A DNA stretch of 64,000 bases from Paludibaculum fermentans_A (GTDB lineage Bacteria > Acidobacteriota > Terriglobia > Bryobacterales > Bryobacteraceae): NCBI RefSeq assembly GCF_051172195.1, contig NZ_JBPJAQ010000003.1, positions 124,001 through 188,000 on the forward strand. The letters are read 5' to 3'. This document shows positions 34,599-43,952 of the stretch, piece by piece; position 1 is the stretch's first letter; the number at the start of each line of letters is the position of its first letter. Below the pieces are notes generated by a model. That model worked only from the letters and a program-made list of their open reading frames with translations. It was not told the DNA's origin and made no database searches. The translations under genes were made by a program, and so were the position numbers.

Positions 34599-35408
34599 AT
34601 GACGAAGACGATGTGGGTGGGTGTTTTGACGGTAGCGGCGATGGCGCTGCCGGCTCGGGGACAGGACAAACTGACGGTGCCGCTGAGCGATCCGTCGCGG
34701 CCGGCGACGCTGCAGGCCTCGTTGTTAACGGGCAGTATTCACGTGAAGGGCTACTCCGGGAAGGAGATCATCGTGGAGGCCAAATCCCGGCAGGAGAAGG
34801 CTTCGGACACGGCCCGGAAGGACGGCATGCGCCGTATCACGATCAACTCGACCGGCCTGGAGGCGGAAGAGGATAACAACGTGGTGCGGATTGGGGCGTC
34901 CTCGATGCACAGGGCGATTGACATCGAGATCCAGGTGCCGATGCGGACGTCGCTGAAGCTGAAGTCCACCAACGATGGTGAGATTACGGTGGAGGGCGTG
35001 CAAGGGGACGTGGAGGTGAGCAACATCAATGGTCCGGTGACGCTGACCGGGATTTCGGGTTCGGTGGTGGCGCATGCCCTGAATGAGAAGGTGAAGGTGG
35101 TGTTCAGCCAGGTGGATCCGCAGAAGCAGATGTCGTTCAGTTCGCTGAACGGGGACATTGATGTGACGTTCCCCGCGAACCTGAAGGCGAACGTGAAGCT
35201 GAAAACGCAGCGCGGCGAGGTATACAGCGACTTCGACGTGGTGATGACGGCGGCTCCGAAGGCGACGACCGAGGGAGCACGGACGGAGAAGGGGAAGTAC
35301 CGGGTGAAGCTGGACCAGTCGATTTACGGGACGATCAACGGCGGCGGGCCGGAGATGCAGTTCAGCAACTTCAACGGGTCGATCTACATCCGCAAAGCCG
35401 GCAAGTAG
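34599..35408 (+). CDS. Second DUF4097-type secreted protein
   Basis: 269 residues with a signal peptide (MTKTMWVGVLTVAAMALPARGQ). It has the same beta-repeat pattern as its upstream neighbour: ASLLTGSIHVKGYSGKEIIVEAKSR, LKSTNDGEITVEGVQGDVEVSNINGPVTLTGISGSVVAHALNEKVKV, and the ending GTINGGGPEMQFSNFNGSIYIRKAGK, which parallels GRIGGGGPEILVDGFNSEIRILEGK of the first copy. The two genes are therefore tandem paralogues. The real gene starts at ATG 34599, 10 bases after the upstream stop. Confidence 0.85.
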   Translation: MTKTMWVGVLTVAAMALPARGQDKLTVPLSDPSRPATLQASLLTGSIHVKGYSGKEIIVEAKSRQEKASDTARKDGMRRITINSTGLEAEEDNNVVRIGASSMHRAIDIEIQVPMRTSLKLKSTNDGEITVEGVQGDVEVSNINGPVTLTGISGSVVAHALNEKVKVVFSQVDPQKQMSFSSLNGDIDVTFPANLKANVKLKTQRGEVYSDFDVVMTAAPKATTEGARTEKGKYRVKLDQSIYGTINGGGPEMQFSNFNGSIYIRKAGK

Positions 35409-35546
35409 AGTTAACTCCTCCAGGCTCAATCCAGTACAACCATCGCGGGTGTGCCAATACGGTGTGGACCGTATGGACAGCACAAATGGCGTCCCGTGAT
35501 GCTTGAATGGAGGGGAGGGCCTGGAGGAGTTTGCCCGTTGTTGCCG

Positions 35547-36911
35547 ATGAGCCCCAGTTCAAAACCACCGTTGCTCTCCGGTGTCCGCCTGGTCCTGGTG
35601 GCGGGCTTTCTGGGACTGTTATGCCTGCTGGGGTTCGCTGGGTTCTACTCGTTGCACGCGCTGCGGAAGGTGGCACGTACGGATGATGAGAGCACGCGGG
35701 AATTCGTGAAGCGGAGCGATGCGTTGGAAGTAATCCGGCAGAACGCGTATACCGCGACGAGCCGGGTGCGGGACTTCCTGTTGGACCGTGAACCGAAAGC
35801 GCCGCACGTTCACCGTCAGGATGCGGTGGCCGCGTGGAACAGGGCGCTGACTGCCTTGAAGGCTTACAGTGCGGTGAGCCCGGAGGCGCAGAGGCCCGCA
35901 TTTCAACAGCTGCGACTGTCGCTGGAAGCCTATTGGAACGTGGCGGGGCAAGCCCTGAGCTGGAATGACACGAAGCGTGAGGTGGATGGCTACGACTTGC
36001 TGTCGGAGCAACTGACGCCGCGACGGGACGAGTTTCTCAGGCTGTGCGATGAGTTACGGCGGTCGAACGAGGTGGACCTGCGGAGTGCGATCGACCATTC
36101 GGCCTCGCTGATCGGGTTGCTGCAGGAACGGCTGGCGATGGTTGTGGTGCTGGCGCTGCTGATAGGCGCGGCGTTGGCGGGCATCACCCTTAACTACTTC
36201 ATGCGGCTGGAGCGGGCGGCATCGCAGCGGTACGAGGCATCGCTGAACGATCGTGCTCAACTGGAAGCGCTCTCCACGCGCCTGCTGGAGATCCAGGAAG
36301 AGGAGCGCCGCCGGATTTCGCGTGAACTGCATGACGAAGCGGGCCAGGCTCTCTCCGGGCTGCTGGTGGATGTGGCGAACGCTTCGGCGGAGATTACGGG
36401 CGACCAACCCTCGTTGAAGGCGCGAATGGCCTCGATCAAGCGGTCTGCCGAGTCCACACTTTCCTCCATTCGAAATCTGAGCCTGCTGCTGCGGCCGTCG
36501 ATGCTCGACGACCTGGGGCTGATCGCCGCGTTGCGCTGGCAGGCGAGGGAGACGGCCAGGCGGAGCGGCATGGAGGTGGAGGTGCTGGCGGAGGACTACA
36601 ACCTGGAGCTCCCGGACGAGTACCGAACAACGATTTACCGGGTGGTGCAGGAGGCTTTGAACAACGCGGCGCGGCACTCCGAGGCCAAGAATGTTTCGAT
36701 TCTGGTAAGGGCGGAGGCGCGGCGCCTGCTGGTGCTGATCCAGGATGATGGCAAAGGATTTGACCCCGACACGACCAAAGGTATGGGATTGTTGGGGATG
36801 CAGGAGCGCATTGCGCACCTGAGCGGTCAGATGGAAGTGGAGTCAGGGGTGGGACAAGGTGTTGTCCTACGCATTGAACTGCCGCCTGTGCCGGCGGGGA
36901 AGGCTGCATGA
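35547..36911 (+). CDS. NarX/DesK-type sensor histidine kinase
   Basis: A 454-residue membrane kinase. Two membrane segments (about 10-32 and 195-217) flank a 160-residue helical extracytoplasmic sensor resembling a four-helix-bundle (CHASE3-like) domain. The cytoplasmic part has the HisKA_3 box EEERRRISRELHDEAGQALSGLLVDV with phospho-acceptor His262 and an HATPase domain (VVQEALNNAARHSEA, DDGKGFDPDTTKGMGLLGMQERIAHLSG). The start at ATG 35547 is chosen from the membrane-segment position. Its stop overlaps the ATG of the response regulator gene (ATGA), so the two form a two-component pair. Confidence 0.92.
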   Translation: MSPSSKPPLLSGVRLVLVAGFLGLLCLLGFAGFYSLHALRKVARTDDESTREFVKRSDALEVIRQNAYTATSRVRDFLLDREPKAPHVHRQDAVAAWNRALTALKAYSAVSPEAQRPAFQQLRLSLEAYWNVAGQALSWNDTKREVDGYDLLSEQLTPRRDEFLRLCDELRRSNEVDLRSAIDHSASLIGLLQERLAMVVVLALLIGAALAGITLNYFMRLERAASQRYEASLNDRAQLEALSTRLLEIQEEERRRISRELHDEAGQALSGLLVDVANASAEITGDQPSLKARMASIKRSAESTLSSIRNLSLLLRPSMLDDLGLIAALRWQARETARRSGMEVEVLAEDYNLELPDEYRTTIYRVVQEALNNAARHSEAKNVSILVRAEARRLLVLIQDDGKGFDPDTTKGMGLLGMQERIAHLSGQMEVESGVGQGVVLRIELPPVPAGKAA

Positions 36912-37558
36912 GCAAGATTCGAATCATACTGGCTGATGACCATACGGTGATCCGGTCCGGATTAAAGCTGTTGCTGGAGCGGCAACCTGACCTGGAAGTG
37001 GTGGGCGAAGCGGAGAACGGACGGCAGGCGGTGGACCTGGCGGAGCAGCTGACGCCCGATGTGGCCGTGCTGGACATCGCAATGCCGCAATTGAACGGAA
37101 TCGATGCGTCGCGCCAGATTGTGGCGCGGAACCCGAAGGTGGCCGTGGTGATCCTGAGCATGCACTCGGATGAAGGCTATGTGATGCGTGCGCTCCAGGT
37201 AGGGGCCAAGGCGTATCTACTGAAGGATTCGGCCGAGGTGGACCTGATTCGCGCGGTCAGGTCGGTGTATGCAGGCGAATCGTTCTTCAGCCCATCGGTG
37301 GGCCGGGTACTGCTGGAGGACTATGTCCGCCAGATGCGGGTAAAGGGGACGGACGACAGCTACGAGTTGTTGACGAACCGGGAAAGGGAAGTTCTCCAGC
37401 TCATCGCCGAAGGAAAGGCAAATAAGGAGATCTCCTCGCTGTTGAACCTGAGCCTGCACACCGTGGAGACCCACCGGACGCGCATTCTGCAGAAGCTGAA
37501 TCTGCACTCCGTGCCGGAGCTGATCCTATATGCGGTGCGTAAGGGGATCGTCACCTGA
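36908..37558 (+). CDS. NarL-type response regulator, partner of the upstream kinase
   Basis: 216 residues: receiver domain with Asp56 (VAVLDIAMP), Lys in YLLKDS, and a C-terminal LuxR HTH (LLTNREREVLQLIAEGKANKEISSLLNLSLHTVETHRTRILQKLNLHSVPELILYAV). It overlaps the kinase gene by 4 bases. The RND efflux operon begins 74 bases downstream on the same strand and is a likely target or is partly cotranscribed; that is inference. It is a close paralogue of the orphan regulator at 30689-31339. Confidence 0.94.
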   Translation: MSKIRIILADDHTVIRSGLKLLLERQPDLEVVGEAENGRQAVDLAEQLTPDVAVLDIAMPQLNGIDASRQIVARNPKVAVVILSMHSDEGYVMRALQVGAKAYLLKDSAEVDLIRAVRSVYAGESFFSPSVGRVLLEDYVRQMRVKGTDDSYELLTNREREVLQLIAEGKANKEISSLLNLSLHTVETHRTRILQKLNLHSVPELILYAVRKGIVT

Positions 37559-37632
37559 CCTGTCCGCGAGCGGACTAAAATACAGCCGCAGCGGGATCGT
37601 TCCGAAAGGGCCATAGCCCTAGGCTGGGAGTT

Positions 37633-38343
37633 GTGGTGCATTCCCCGCCGTCAGAACCAGTACCGAACCTGAGCGAGATCCTCGCATTCGACACCTGCAA
37701 GATCGCCAATGCGATCGAAGTCTTAAAACTACGCCTGCAAAACGAAGGCTTTACGCGCCCCGGTTTGCGGTGCGTCACCGGAGGCTTTCCCGCCATTCTC
37801 GGCTATGCCGTAACGAGCAAAGTGAAGTGCGCCGATCCCCCAATGCGCGGCACTTCGCATCTGGAACTGGCGGACTGGTGGGCCAAACTGCGAGATCGCC
37901 GTGCGCCGCGGATCGCGGTGATCGAGGACGTCGATCCGGAACCGGGGCAGGGCGCGGTGCTGAGTCAGATGCACGCAGAGATTCTGCGTTCGCTGCTGTG
38001 CTGCGGCGTGGTGACTAACGGTGCGGTGCGCAACATTCCTTCGCTGGCAGCAATGAGCTTCCCCGCGTTCTCGTGCCATGTCACGATGTCGCACGCCTAC
38101 GCCCATATGGTGGAGTACGGCGTCGAGGTGGAGATTCTCGGGCTGCGCGTGAAACCTGGCGACCTCCTCTATGCCGATGTTCACGGGATGCTGTCCATCC
38201 CGGTTGAGCATGTCGGCGACATCCTGCGCGTCGCGCGCGAGCGGGAACAAAAACTAGTCAAGATCATCGATCTTTGCCATGGGGGCCGGTTCTCGTTCGA
38301 CCGGCTCAGGGTGGAGATTCAGGAACTGGAGAATGTGCAATGA
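37633..38343 (+). CDS. RraA-like family protein
   Basis: A 236-residue protein of the RraA/demethylmenaquinone-methyltransferase-like fold: FDTCKIANAIEVLKLR, a LGYAVTSKV strand, VIEDVDPEPGQGAVLSQMHAEILRSLLCCGVVTNGAVRNIPSLAAMSFPAFSCHVTMSHAYAHM, and VKPGDLLYADVHGMLSIPVE. The canonical GDD/RD active-site residues of HMG/CHA aldolases of this fold read GAVRN here, so activity is open. The start codon is GTG. Its stop overlaps the ATG of the RND adaptor gene (ATGA), which places a cytoplasmic enzyme-like or RNase-regulator-like protein at the head of an efflux operon. Confidence 0.8.
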   Translation: MVHSPPSEPVPNLSEILAFDTCKIANAIEVLKLRLQNEGFTRPGLRCVTGGFPAILGYAVTSKVKCADPPMRGTSHLELADWWAKLRDRRAPRIAVIEDVDPEPGQGAVLSQMHAEILRSLLCCGVVTNGAVRNIPSLAAMSFPAFSCHVTMSHAYAHMVEYGVEVEILGLRVKPGDLLYADVHGMLSIPVEHVGDILRVAREREQKLVKIIDLCHGGRFSFDRLRVEIQELENVQ

Positions 38344-39554
38344 AGCGACGACTGTTTCCGCTGCTCGCCGCCGTGTTGGCGGGTGGCGCTTTGATTGGCT
38401 ATCTGGCACTGAGGCCGCGCGCCGTGGCGGCATCGGTGGAACCGGAGAAGGAAACGACCGTGGGTGTCGCAAAGGTTTCTCGTCAAGACCTGGCCAAGAC
38501 ACTGACTGTAACAGCTGAACTGATTCCATTCCAGGAAGTGGAAGTGATGGCCAAGGTCGCCGGCTATGTGCAGAAGATGTACGTCGATGTCGGCGATCAC
38601 GTGACGCAGGGCCAACTGCTGGCCGTGCTGGAAGTGCCAGAAATGGGGGACGACCTGGTAAGGGCGGCGGCGGCCATCCAGCGGAACCGGGCGGAGCTTT
38701 CCAGGGCGAAGGACGAGTTGCGCAGGGCGGAGTCGGCGAACCAGATGACGCATCTGGCTTACACGCGCCTGGCGGGAGTGCTGAAGTCGCAGCCGGGCCT
38801 AGTGGCGCAGCAGGAGATCGATGACGCCCAGGGCCGAGACCTGATGGCGGCGGCGCAGGTGGCAGCGGCGAAGTCGGCGTTGATTGCGTCACAAGAGCAG
38901 ATCAGCGTCTCTGAGGCGGAGCAGACAAAGCTGAAGACCCTGATGAGTTATGCGAGGGTATCAGCTCCTTTTACAGGAGTGGTGACCAAACGTTTTGCCG
39001 ACAACGGCTCGATGATCCAGGCGGGTACGGCCAGCCACCTGCAGGCCATGCCGATTGTGCGGTTGTCGCAGAACCAGTTATTGAGGCTGGTGATGCCGGT
39101 GCCGGAATCCGCGGCCGGATTGATGCACAAAGGAGACACTCTCGCCGTACGCATCCCGACGCTGCAGAAGGCCTTCCGCGGGGTGATCGCCCGCACCTCG
39201 GACAAGGTGGATTCCGCTACCAGAACCATGGAAACGGAAGTGGATGTGCCCAATCCGACGGGTGAGCTGATTCCGGGCATGTTCGCGGAAGTGGACCTGA
39301 CTCTCGCGGCGAGCAAGGACGCACTGGCGGTGCCGGTGTCAGCGCTCAAGGAGAAAGACGGCGGGCGCACTGTCTATGTCGTTGACGCGTCCGGCAAGGT
39401 GGCGATTCGCAAGGTGGAAACGGGTATTGAGACAGCGCTGCTGTCTGAAGTGAGGAAGGGGCTGGAGCCGGGCGACATGGTGATCGTCAGCAACGCGGGC
39501 CAGTTGACGGCCGGGCAGACGGTGAAGCCGAAGCTGGAAGGGGGCGCTGAGTAG
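38340..39554 (+). CDS. RND efflux periplasmic adaptor (membrane fusion protein)
   Basis: 404 residues with an N-terminal membrane anchor or signal (RRLFPLLAAVLAGGALIGYLAL). The biotinyl-lipoyl-like half-motifs FQEVEVMAKVAGYVQKMYVDVGDHVTQGQLLAVLEVPE and APFTGVVTKRFADNGSMIQAG flank a coiled-coil hairpin (about 108-190, alanine- and charge-rich). Beta-barrel and membrane-proximal domains follow (TMETEVDVPNPTGELIPGMFAEVDLTL, VPVSALKEKDGGRTVYVVDASGKVAIRKVETG). It bridges the inner-membrane pump to the TolC-type channel. It starts at ATG 38340, coupled to rraA-like by ATGA and to the pump gene by a 1-base overlap. Confidence 0.93.
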   Translation: MKRRLFPLLAAVLAGGALIGYLALRPRAVAASVEPEKETTVGVAKVSRQDLAKTLTVTAELIPFQEVEVMAKVAGYVQKMYVDVGDHVTQGQLLAVLEVPEMGDDLVRAAAAIQRNRAELSRAKDELRRAESANQMTHLAYTRLAGVLKSQPGLVAQQEIDDAQGRDLMAAAQVAAAKSALIASQEQISVSEAEQTKLKTLMSYARVSAPFTGVVTKRFADNGSMIQAGTASHLQAMPIVRLSQNQLLRLVMPVPESAAGLMHKGDTLAVRIPTLQKAFRGVIARTSDKVDSATRTMETEVDVPNPTGELIPGMFAEVDLTLAASKDALAVPVSALKEKDGGRTVYVVDASGKVAIRKVETGIETALLSEVRKGLEPGDMVIVSNAGQLTAGQTVKPKLEGGAE

Positions 39555-42500
39555 TGTCCCGATTCGCGATCAAGACGCCGTACTTCATCGTAGTTGTGTG
39601 CCTGACGATCCTGATCCTAGGCATCAATACGCTGTCCAAGATGCCGGTGGACATGTTCCCTTCGATGAACATCCCCGTGGTGGTGGTGGCGACGTACTAC
39701 TCGGGCATGCCGCCGGAGCAGATCGAGACCGACATCACGAGCCGCTTTGAGCGGTTTTTCACGCTGGCCAGTGGCTTGGAACATATCGAGTCGAGGTCAT
39801 TGCCCGGGGTCAGCATCATCAAGATCTATTTCCAGCCTGGTTCGAATCCAGACTCGGCGGTGACCTCGATCAGTAATCTGGCGATGGCGAACCTGCGGCG
39901 TCTTCCACCTGGAACGCTGCCTCCGATCGTATTGAAGTTCGACGCATCGAGCCTGCCGGTGTGCCTGGTGACCTTCAAGGGGGAAGGAATTCAGGAGACA
40001 GCGATGCGTGATCTGGCACAGTTCCAGGTGCGCAATCAGATCGCCAATGTGCCCGGAGCGTCGGTGCCGCAGCCGTTTGGCGGCAGCTTGCGGCAGATCA
40101 TGGTGTACGCCGACCCCTACCGCCTGGAAGCGCACCAGTTGAGCCTGATGGACGTGGTCCGGGCTATCAATCTGGGCAACCTGATTCTGCCGGCCGGCGA
40201 CGTTCAGGTGGGGCATCTCGACTACAACATCTACACGAACTCCCAACTGCGTTCGCTGGAAGACATCAACCAGCTGCCAGTGAAGATGGAGGGTTTGACG
40301 CCGGTTCGTGTTGTGGACATTGGCGCTGCCAAGGATGCCCAGCAGATTCAGACAAACGTGGTGCGCGTGGACGGACAGAGGTCGGTTTACGTGCCCGTGC
40401 TGAAGCAGGGCGGCGATACGAACACGATCGCCGTGGTCGATGGCATGCGCGAAGCGCTGAAGAAGTTGGTGGACGTTCCCGCGCAACTGACCAGCAAGGT
40501 GGTGTTCGATCAATCGGTCTTTGTGAAGACGGCGATTGAGACGCTGCTGCACGAAGGGGCGATCGGCCTGTTTCTGACTTCGCTGATGATTCTGCTTTTC
40601 CTGGGCAGCATGCGGGCGACGACGGCGGTCTTTTTCTCGATTCCGCTTTCCGCTCTGGCGACTTTCGTGATTCTGGCGCTGGGTGGAAGTTCGATCAACA
40701 GCATGGTGCTGGGCGGGCTCGCGCTGGCCTTCTCGCGGCTGATCGACAACTCAGTTGTGGTGCTGGAGAATATTTACCGGCACCTGGAGTTGGGTGAGAG
40801 TCCGGAAGTGGCGGCGGAGAAGGGCGGGCGTGAGGTGGCATTGCCGGTGCTGTCTGCGACCCTGACCACCGCCATCGTGTTCTTCCCCGTGACTTTGCTT
40901 TACGGCGTCAGCAAGTTCCTGTTCTCGGCGCTCGCGTTGACCGTGGTGATCTCGCTGCTCGCATCATATGTGGTGGCGCTGACAGTGGTGCCGCTCTTCT
41001 GCGCGCGCTTCATTCACGGGCATTCCCAGTCCGCCGGGACGGGTTTCTTTGCGAGGTTCAATACGGGCTTCAATGCCCGGTTCGAGAAGATGCTCGCCTC
41101 CTATGACGGCGTGGTGTCGCGCGTGCTCGACCGCCCCATCCGCGTGCTGGCCGGATTTGGGGCGGTGTTCGCCATCAGCCTGGCATTGTGGCCGCTGATG
41201 GGGATGTCGTTCTTCCCGCGCACAGACGCTGGCCAGTTCATGATGAACATCAAACTGCCGTCGGGCACCAGGATCCAACGGACGGAGTCCCGAATCGCCG
41301 CCGTCGAGCAGATTGTGCGCCAGGTCGTTCCTCCCGAGGAGTTGGAGCTGATCGTCTCGAATATCGGGATCAACTACGACTTCTCGGCTGTCTACACCCC
41401 CAATGCGGGCATGCATACCGCGTTTGTGCAGGTGAGTCTCAAGGAAGACCACAAGGTCAATAGTTTTGAGTATATGGCGCGGGTGAAGGCGAAGTTGGCC
41501 GAGGAGATGCCGGATGTCACGGCTTACTTCCAGTCCGGCGGACTGGTGGACGCGGTGCTGAACCTGGGGTTGCCGGCGCCGATCGACGTGCAGGTGGATG
41601 GCTCGAATCTGGAGCACTCCTACTCGACCGCCGTGGCACTCGCCTCCCAGATCCGCAAGCTGCCGGGCGTGGCCGACCTCTACATCCCGCAGGATCTGGA
41701 CTATCCGGCGCTGCAGCTCGACGTGGACCGCGTGCGGGCGGCCCAGATGGGCCTGGATCAGCGCGAAGTGGTGGGCAACGTGATTACGGCGTTGACCTCG
41801 AATGCGATGATCGCACCTACGTTCTGGATCGACCCGAAATCGGGCAACGACTACCTGCTGACCGTGCAGTATGGCGAGAATCAGGTGAAGTCGCTGGCGG
41901 ATCTCAAGGCAATCCCGTTGCGCGGACCGGGGCAGAAGAATCCGGCGCGCTTGGAATCCATCAGTACGACGAAGCGCGTGGATTCGCCCACGGAAGTGGA
42001 TCACTTCCAGCTGCGGCGTGTGATCGATGTCTACGTCCGGCCGTTGAATGAGGACCTGGGGAAGCTGGCCAATTCGATCGACGGGATCATCGCCGTCACC
42101 CCCATTCCGAAAGGCGTTGCGGTTACGTTGCGCGGCATGGTGCAGGGCATGCGCGCCTCATTCCGAAGTTTCTCGATTGGACTCGTGCTGGCGGTGATGC
42201 TGCTTTACCTGATCCTGGTAGCCCAGTTCCAGTCGTTCGTGGATCCGCTGATCATCCTGCTCGCCGTGCCGCCCGGCCTGGCTGGCGTGCTGATCACACT
42301 GGCGGCTACTGGTACGACGCTGAATGTGATGTCGCTGATGGGCGTGGTGATGCTCGTGGGCATCGCGGTCTCGAACAGTATTCTGATCGTCGAGTTCACG
42401 CGTCACTTGCGGCATGAAGGAATGGATGTGCGTTCCGCAGTGGCTTTGGCCTGCCGCGTGAGGTTGCGCCCGGTGCTGATGACATCGCTCGCAACGATTA

Positions 42501-42676
42501 TCGGCTTGATGCCAATGGCCCTGAAGCTAGGCGCAGGCAGTGAGGCCTATGCGCCGCTGGCGCGGGCTATCATAGGAGGTCTTACCCTTTCCGTGGTGTT
42601 GACAGTATTCCTGGTGCCGGCAGGTTATTACCTGTGGTATCGCGGCCGCGACCGCCAGGAGGCGCAGCATGCTTAG
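39554..42676 (+). CDS. RND family efflux pump, HAE-1-like
   Basis: A 1,040-residue inner-membrane proton-driven pump with the RND layout: TM1 at 12-29, a large periplasmic loop (about 30-325), TM2-6 (326-470), TM7 near 530, a second loop and TM8-12 (850-1030). TM4 reads LALAFSRLIDNSVVVLENI, where the usual DD pair of AcrB is D-N, as in some HAE-1 and MdtBC-like pumps. The start is GTG at 39554, overlapping the adaptor stop. The substrate cannot be deduced; lipids, drugs or organic solvents are possible. It is followed by the outer-membrane factor with an 8-base overlap. Confidence 0.94.
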   Translation: MSRFAIKTPYFIVVVCLTILILGINTLSKMPVDMFPSMNIPVVVVATYYSGMPPEQIETDITSRFERFFTLASGLEHIESRSLPGVSIIKIYFQPGSNPDSAVTSISNLAMANLRRLPPGTLPPIVLKFDASSLPVCLVTFKGEGIQETAMRDLAQFQVRNQIANVPGASVPQPFGGSLRQIMVYADPYRLEAHQLSLMDVVRAINLGNLILPAGDVQVGHLDYNIYTNSQLRSLEDINQLPVKMEGLTPVRVVDIGAAKDAQQIQTNVVRVDGQRSVYVPVLKQGGDTNTIAVVDGMREALKKLVDVPAQLTSKVVFDQSVFVKTAIETLLHEGAIGLFLTSLMILLFLGSMRATTAVFFSIPLSALATFVILALGGSSINSMVLGGLALAFSRLIDNSVVVLENIYRHLELGESPEVAAEKGGREVALPVLSATLTTAIVFFPVTLLYGVSKFLFSALALTVVISLLASYVVALTVVPLFCARFIHGHSQSAGTGFFARFNTGFNARFEKMLASYDGVVSRVLDRPIRVLAGFGAVFAISLALWPLMGMSFFPRTDAGQFMMNIKLPSGTRIQRTESRIAAVEQIVRQVVPPEELELIVSNIGINYDFSAVYTPNAGMHTAFVQVSLKEDHKVNSFEYMARVKAKLAEEMPDVTAYFQSGGLVDAVLNLGLPAPIDVQVDGSNLEHSYSTAVALASQIRKLPGVADLYIPQDLDYPALQLDVDRVRAAQMGLDQREVVGNVITALTSNAMIAPTFWIDPKSGNDYLLTVQYGENQVKSLADLKAIPLRGPGQKNPARLESISTTKRVDSPTEVDHFQLRRVIDVYVRPLNEDLGKLANSIDGIIAVTPIPKGVAVTLRGMVQGMRASFRSFSIGLVLAVMLLYLILVAQFQSFVDPLIILLAVPPGLAGVLITLAATGTTLNVMSLMGVVMLVGIAVSNSILIVEFTRHLRHEGMDVRSAVALACRVRLRPVLMTSLATIIGLMPMALKLGAGSEAYAPLARAIIGGLTLSVVLTVFLVPAGYYLWYRGRDRQEAQHA

Positions 42677-43952
42677 GCGTGTCTGGCTGATCCTTTTACC
42701 GGCGGTCCTGCTGGGAGCCCCAGGCGATCCACCCCGTAAGCTGAGCCTGCGGGAGGCAGAGGAACTGGCGCTGAAGAACCACCCTTCGCTGCAGTCTGCG
42801 AGGGCATTGGAAAAGGCGTCGCTGGAGGTGCCGAAAGAGGTGCGCTCCCGCCTGTTTCCCACAGTGGAGAGCAATGTGACCGGGGCGATCGTGAATGACG
42901 ACACGGCCCGGATCTTCGCGGGCGCCCTGAACGCGCCGAGCCTCTTCAATCACGTGGGTGCCGGGCTCTCGGTAAGTCAGTTGATCACGGACTTTGGCCG
43001 GACGAGGAACCTCACGGCGAGTGCGCAACTGCAGGCTCAGGCGCAAGGCGAGGTGACGAATACCACGCACGCCGGGGTTCTCTTAGGGGTTGACCGAAGC
43101 TACTATACGGCGTTGCGGTCTCAGGCGATATTGCGCGTGGCGCAGCAGACAGTCAGGGCCAGGCAACTGGTTGCGGACCAGACATCCACCTTAGCGCAGA
43201 GCAAGTTGCGCTCAGACCTTGATGTGACATTCGCAAAGGTAAACCTGGAAGAGGCGCTGCTGTTGCTCTCCAACGCAGAGAACGAAGAGCGGGCAGCGAT
43301 GGCCGAGTTGTCAACGGCGTTAGGCGAAAGTGCTCCTATGGAGTACACACTTCAGGAGGACGAAATTCCTGGTGAGCTTCCGGCCGATTCGTCACCGCTG
43401 ATCAGTGAAGCCTTGAATCAGCGGCCGGAGGCCAAACAGGCGAAGCTGCAGATCCAGGCAGCTGAACGGTTTGCACGGGCGGAAAGAGCTTTGCGCTATC
43501 CGACTCTATCGGCGGGCGCAAACGCTGGAGGCGCTCCGGTGCGTCCCGAACGCTTCAGCCCCGGATGGGCTGCCGCGGCTGTGAATGTCCAGATCCCGAT
43601 CTTCAATGGAGGGCTGTTCACGGCGAGGCGGACCGAAGCGGAGTTGCGGATGGAAGCAGCCCGCCAACAGGGCCGGGATATCGAGAACCGAATCGCGCGG
43701 GACGTTCGCGTGGCTTATCTTTCCGCTGTCAATGCGTACAAACGGCTGCAATTGACGGCGCAGCTGCTGGACCAGGCCGGGCAGTCTTTGAAGCTGGCCC
43801 AGGCGCGCTATGAACTGGGCTTGAGCAGCATCGTTGAGCTGTCACAGGCGCAGTTGAATGTGACGCGTGCCCAGATTGCACAGGCCAGCGCGAAGTTTGA
43901 CTACCAGGCTGAACGGGCGTCTCTCAACTATCAGACAGGTGCCCTGAAATGA
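42669..43952 (+). CDS. TolC family outer-membrane efflux channel
   Basis: 427 residues: signal peptide (LRRVWLILLPAVLLGAPG), then two OEP repeats with the characteristic LSLREAEELALKNHPSLQSARA start and LxxDLDVTFAKVNLEEALLLLSNAENEERAAMAELSTALG helices, and the second half LTAQLLDQAGQSLKLAQARYELGLSSIVELSQAQLNVTRAQI. It forms the trimeric channel for the RND pump. It overlaps the pump gene by 8 bases and the next gene by 4 bases. Confidence 0.93.
   Translation: MLRRVWLILLPAVLLGAPGDPPRKLSLREAEELALKNHPSLQSARALEKASLEVPKEVRSRLFPTVESNVTGAIVNDDTARIFAGALNAPSLFNHVGAGLSVSQLITDFGRTRNLTASAQLQAQAQGEVTNTTHAGVLLGVDRSYYTALRSQAILRVAQQTVRARQLVADQTSTLAQSKLRSDLDVTFAKVNLEEALLLLSNAENEERAAMAELSTALGESAPMEYTLQEDEIPGELPADSSPLISEALNQRPEAKQAKLQIQAAERFARAERALRYPTLSAGANAGGAPVRPERFSPGWAAAAVNVQIPIFNGGLFTARRTEAELRMEAARQQGRDIENRIARDVRVAYLSAVNAYKRLQLTAQLLDQAGQSLKLAQARYELGLSSIVELSQAQLNVTRAQIAQASAKFDYQAERASLNYQTGALK

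Noticed and set aside
40964..42004. 346-residue open frame antisense to the RND pump
   Set aside because: The sense frame is a clear RND pump; the antisense product is His/Arg-rich and unlike any family.
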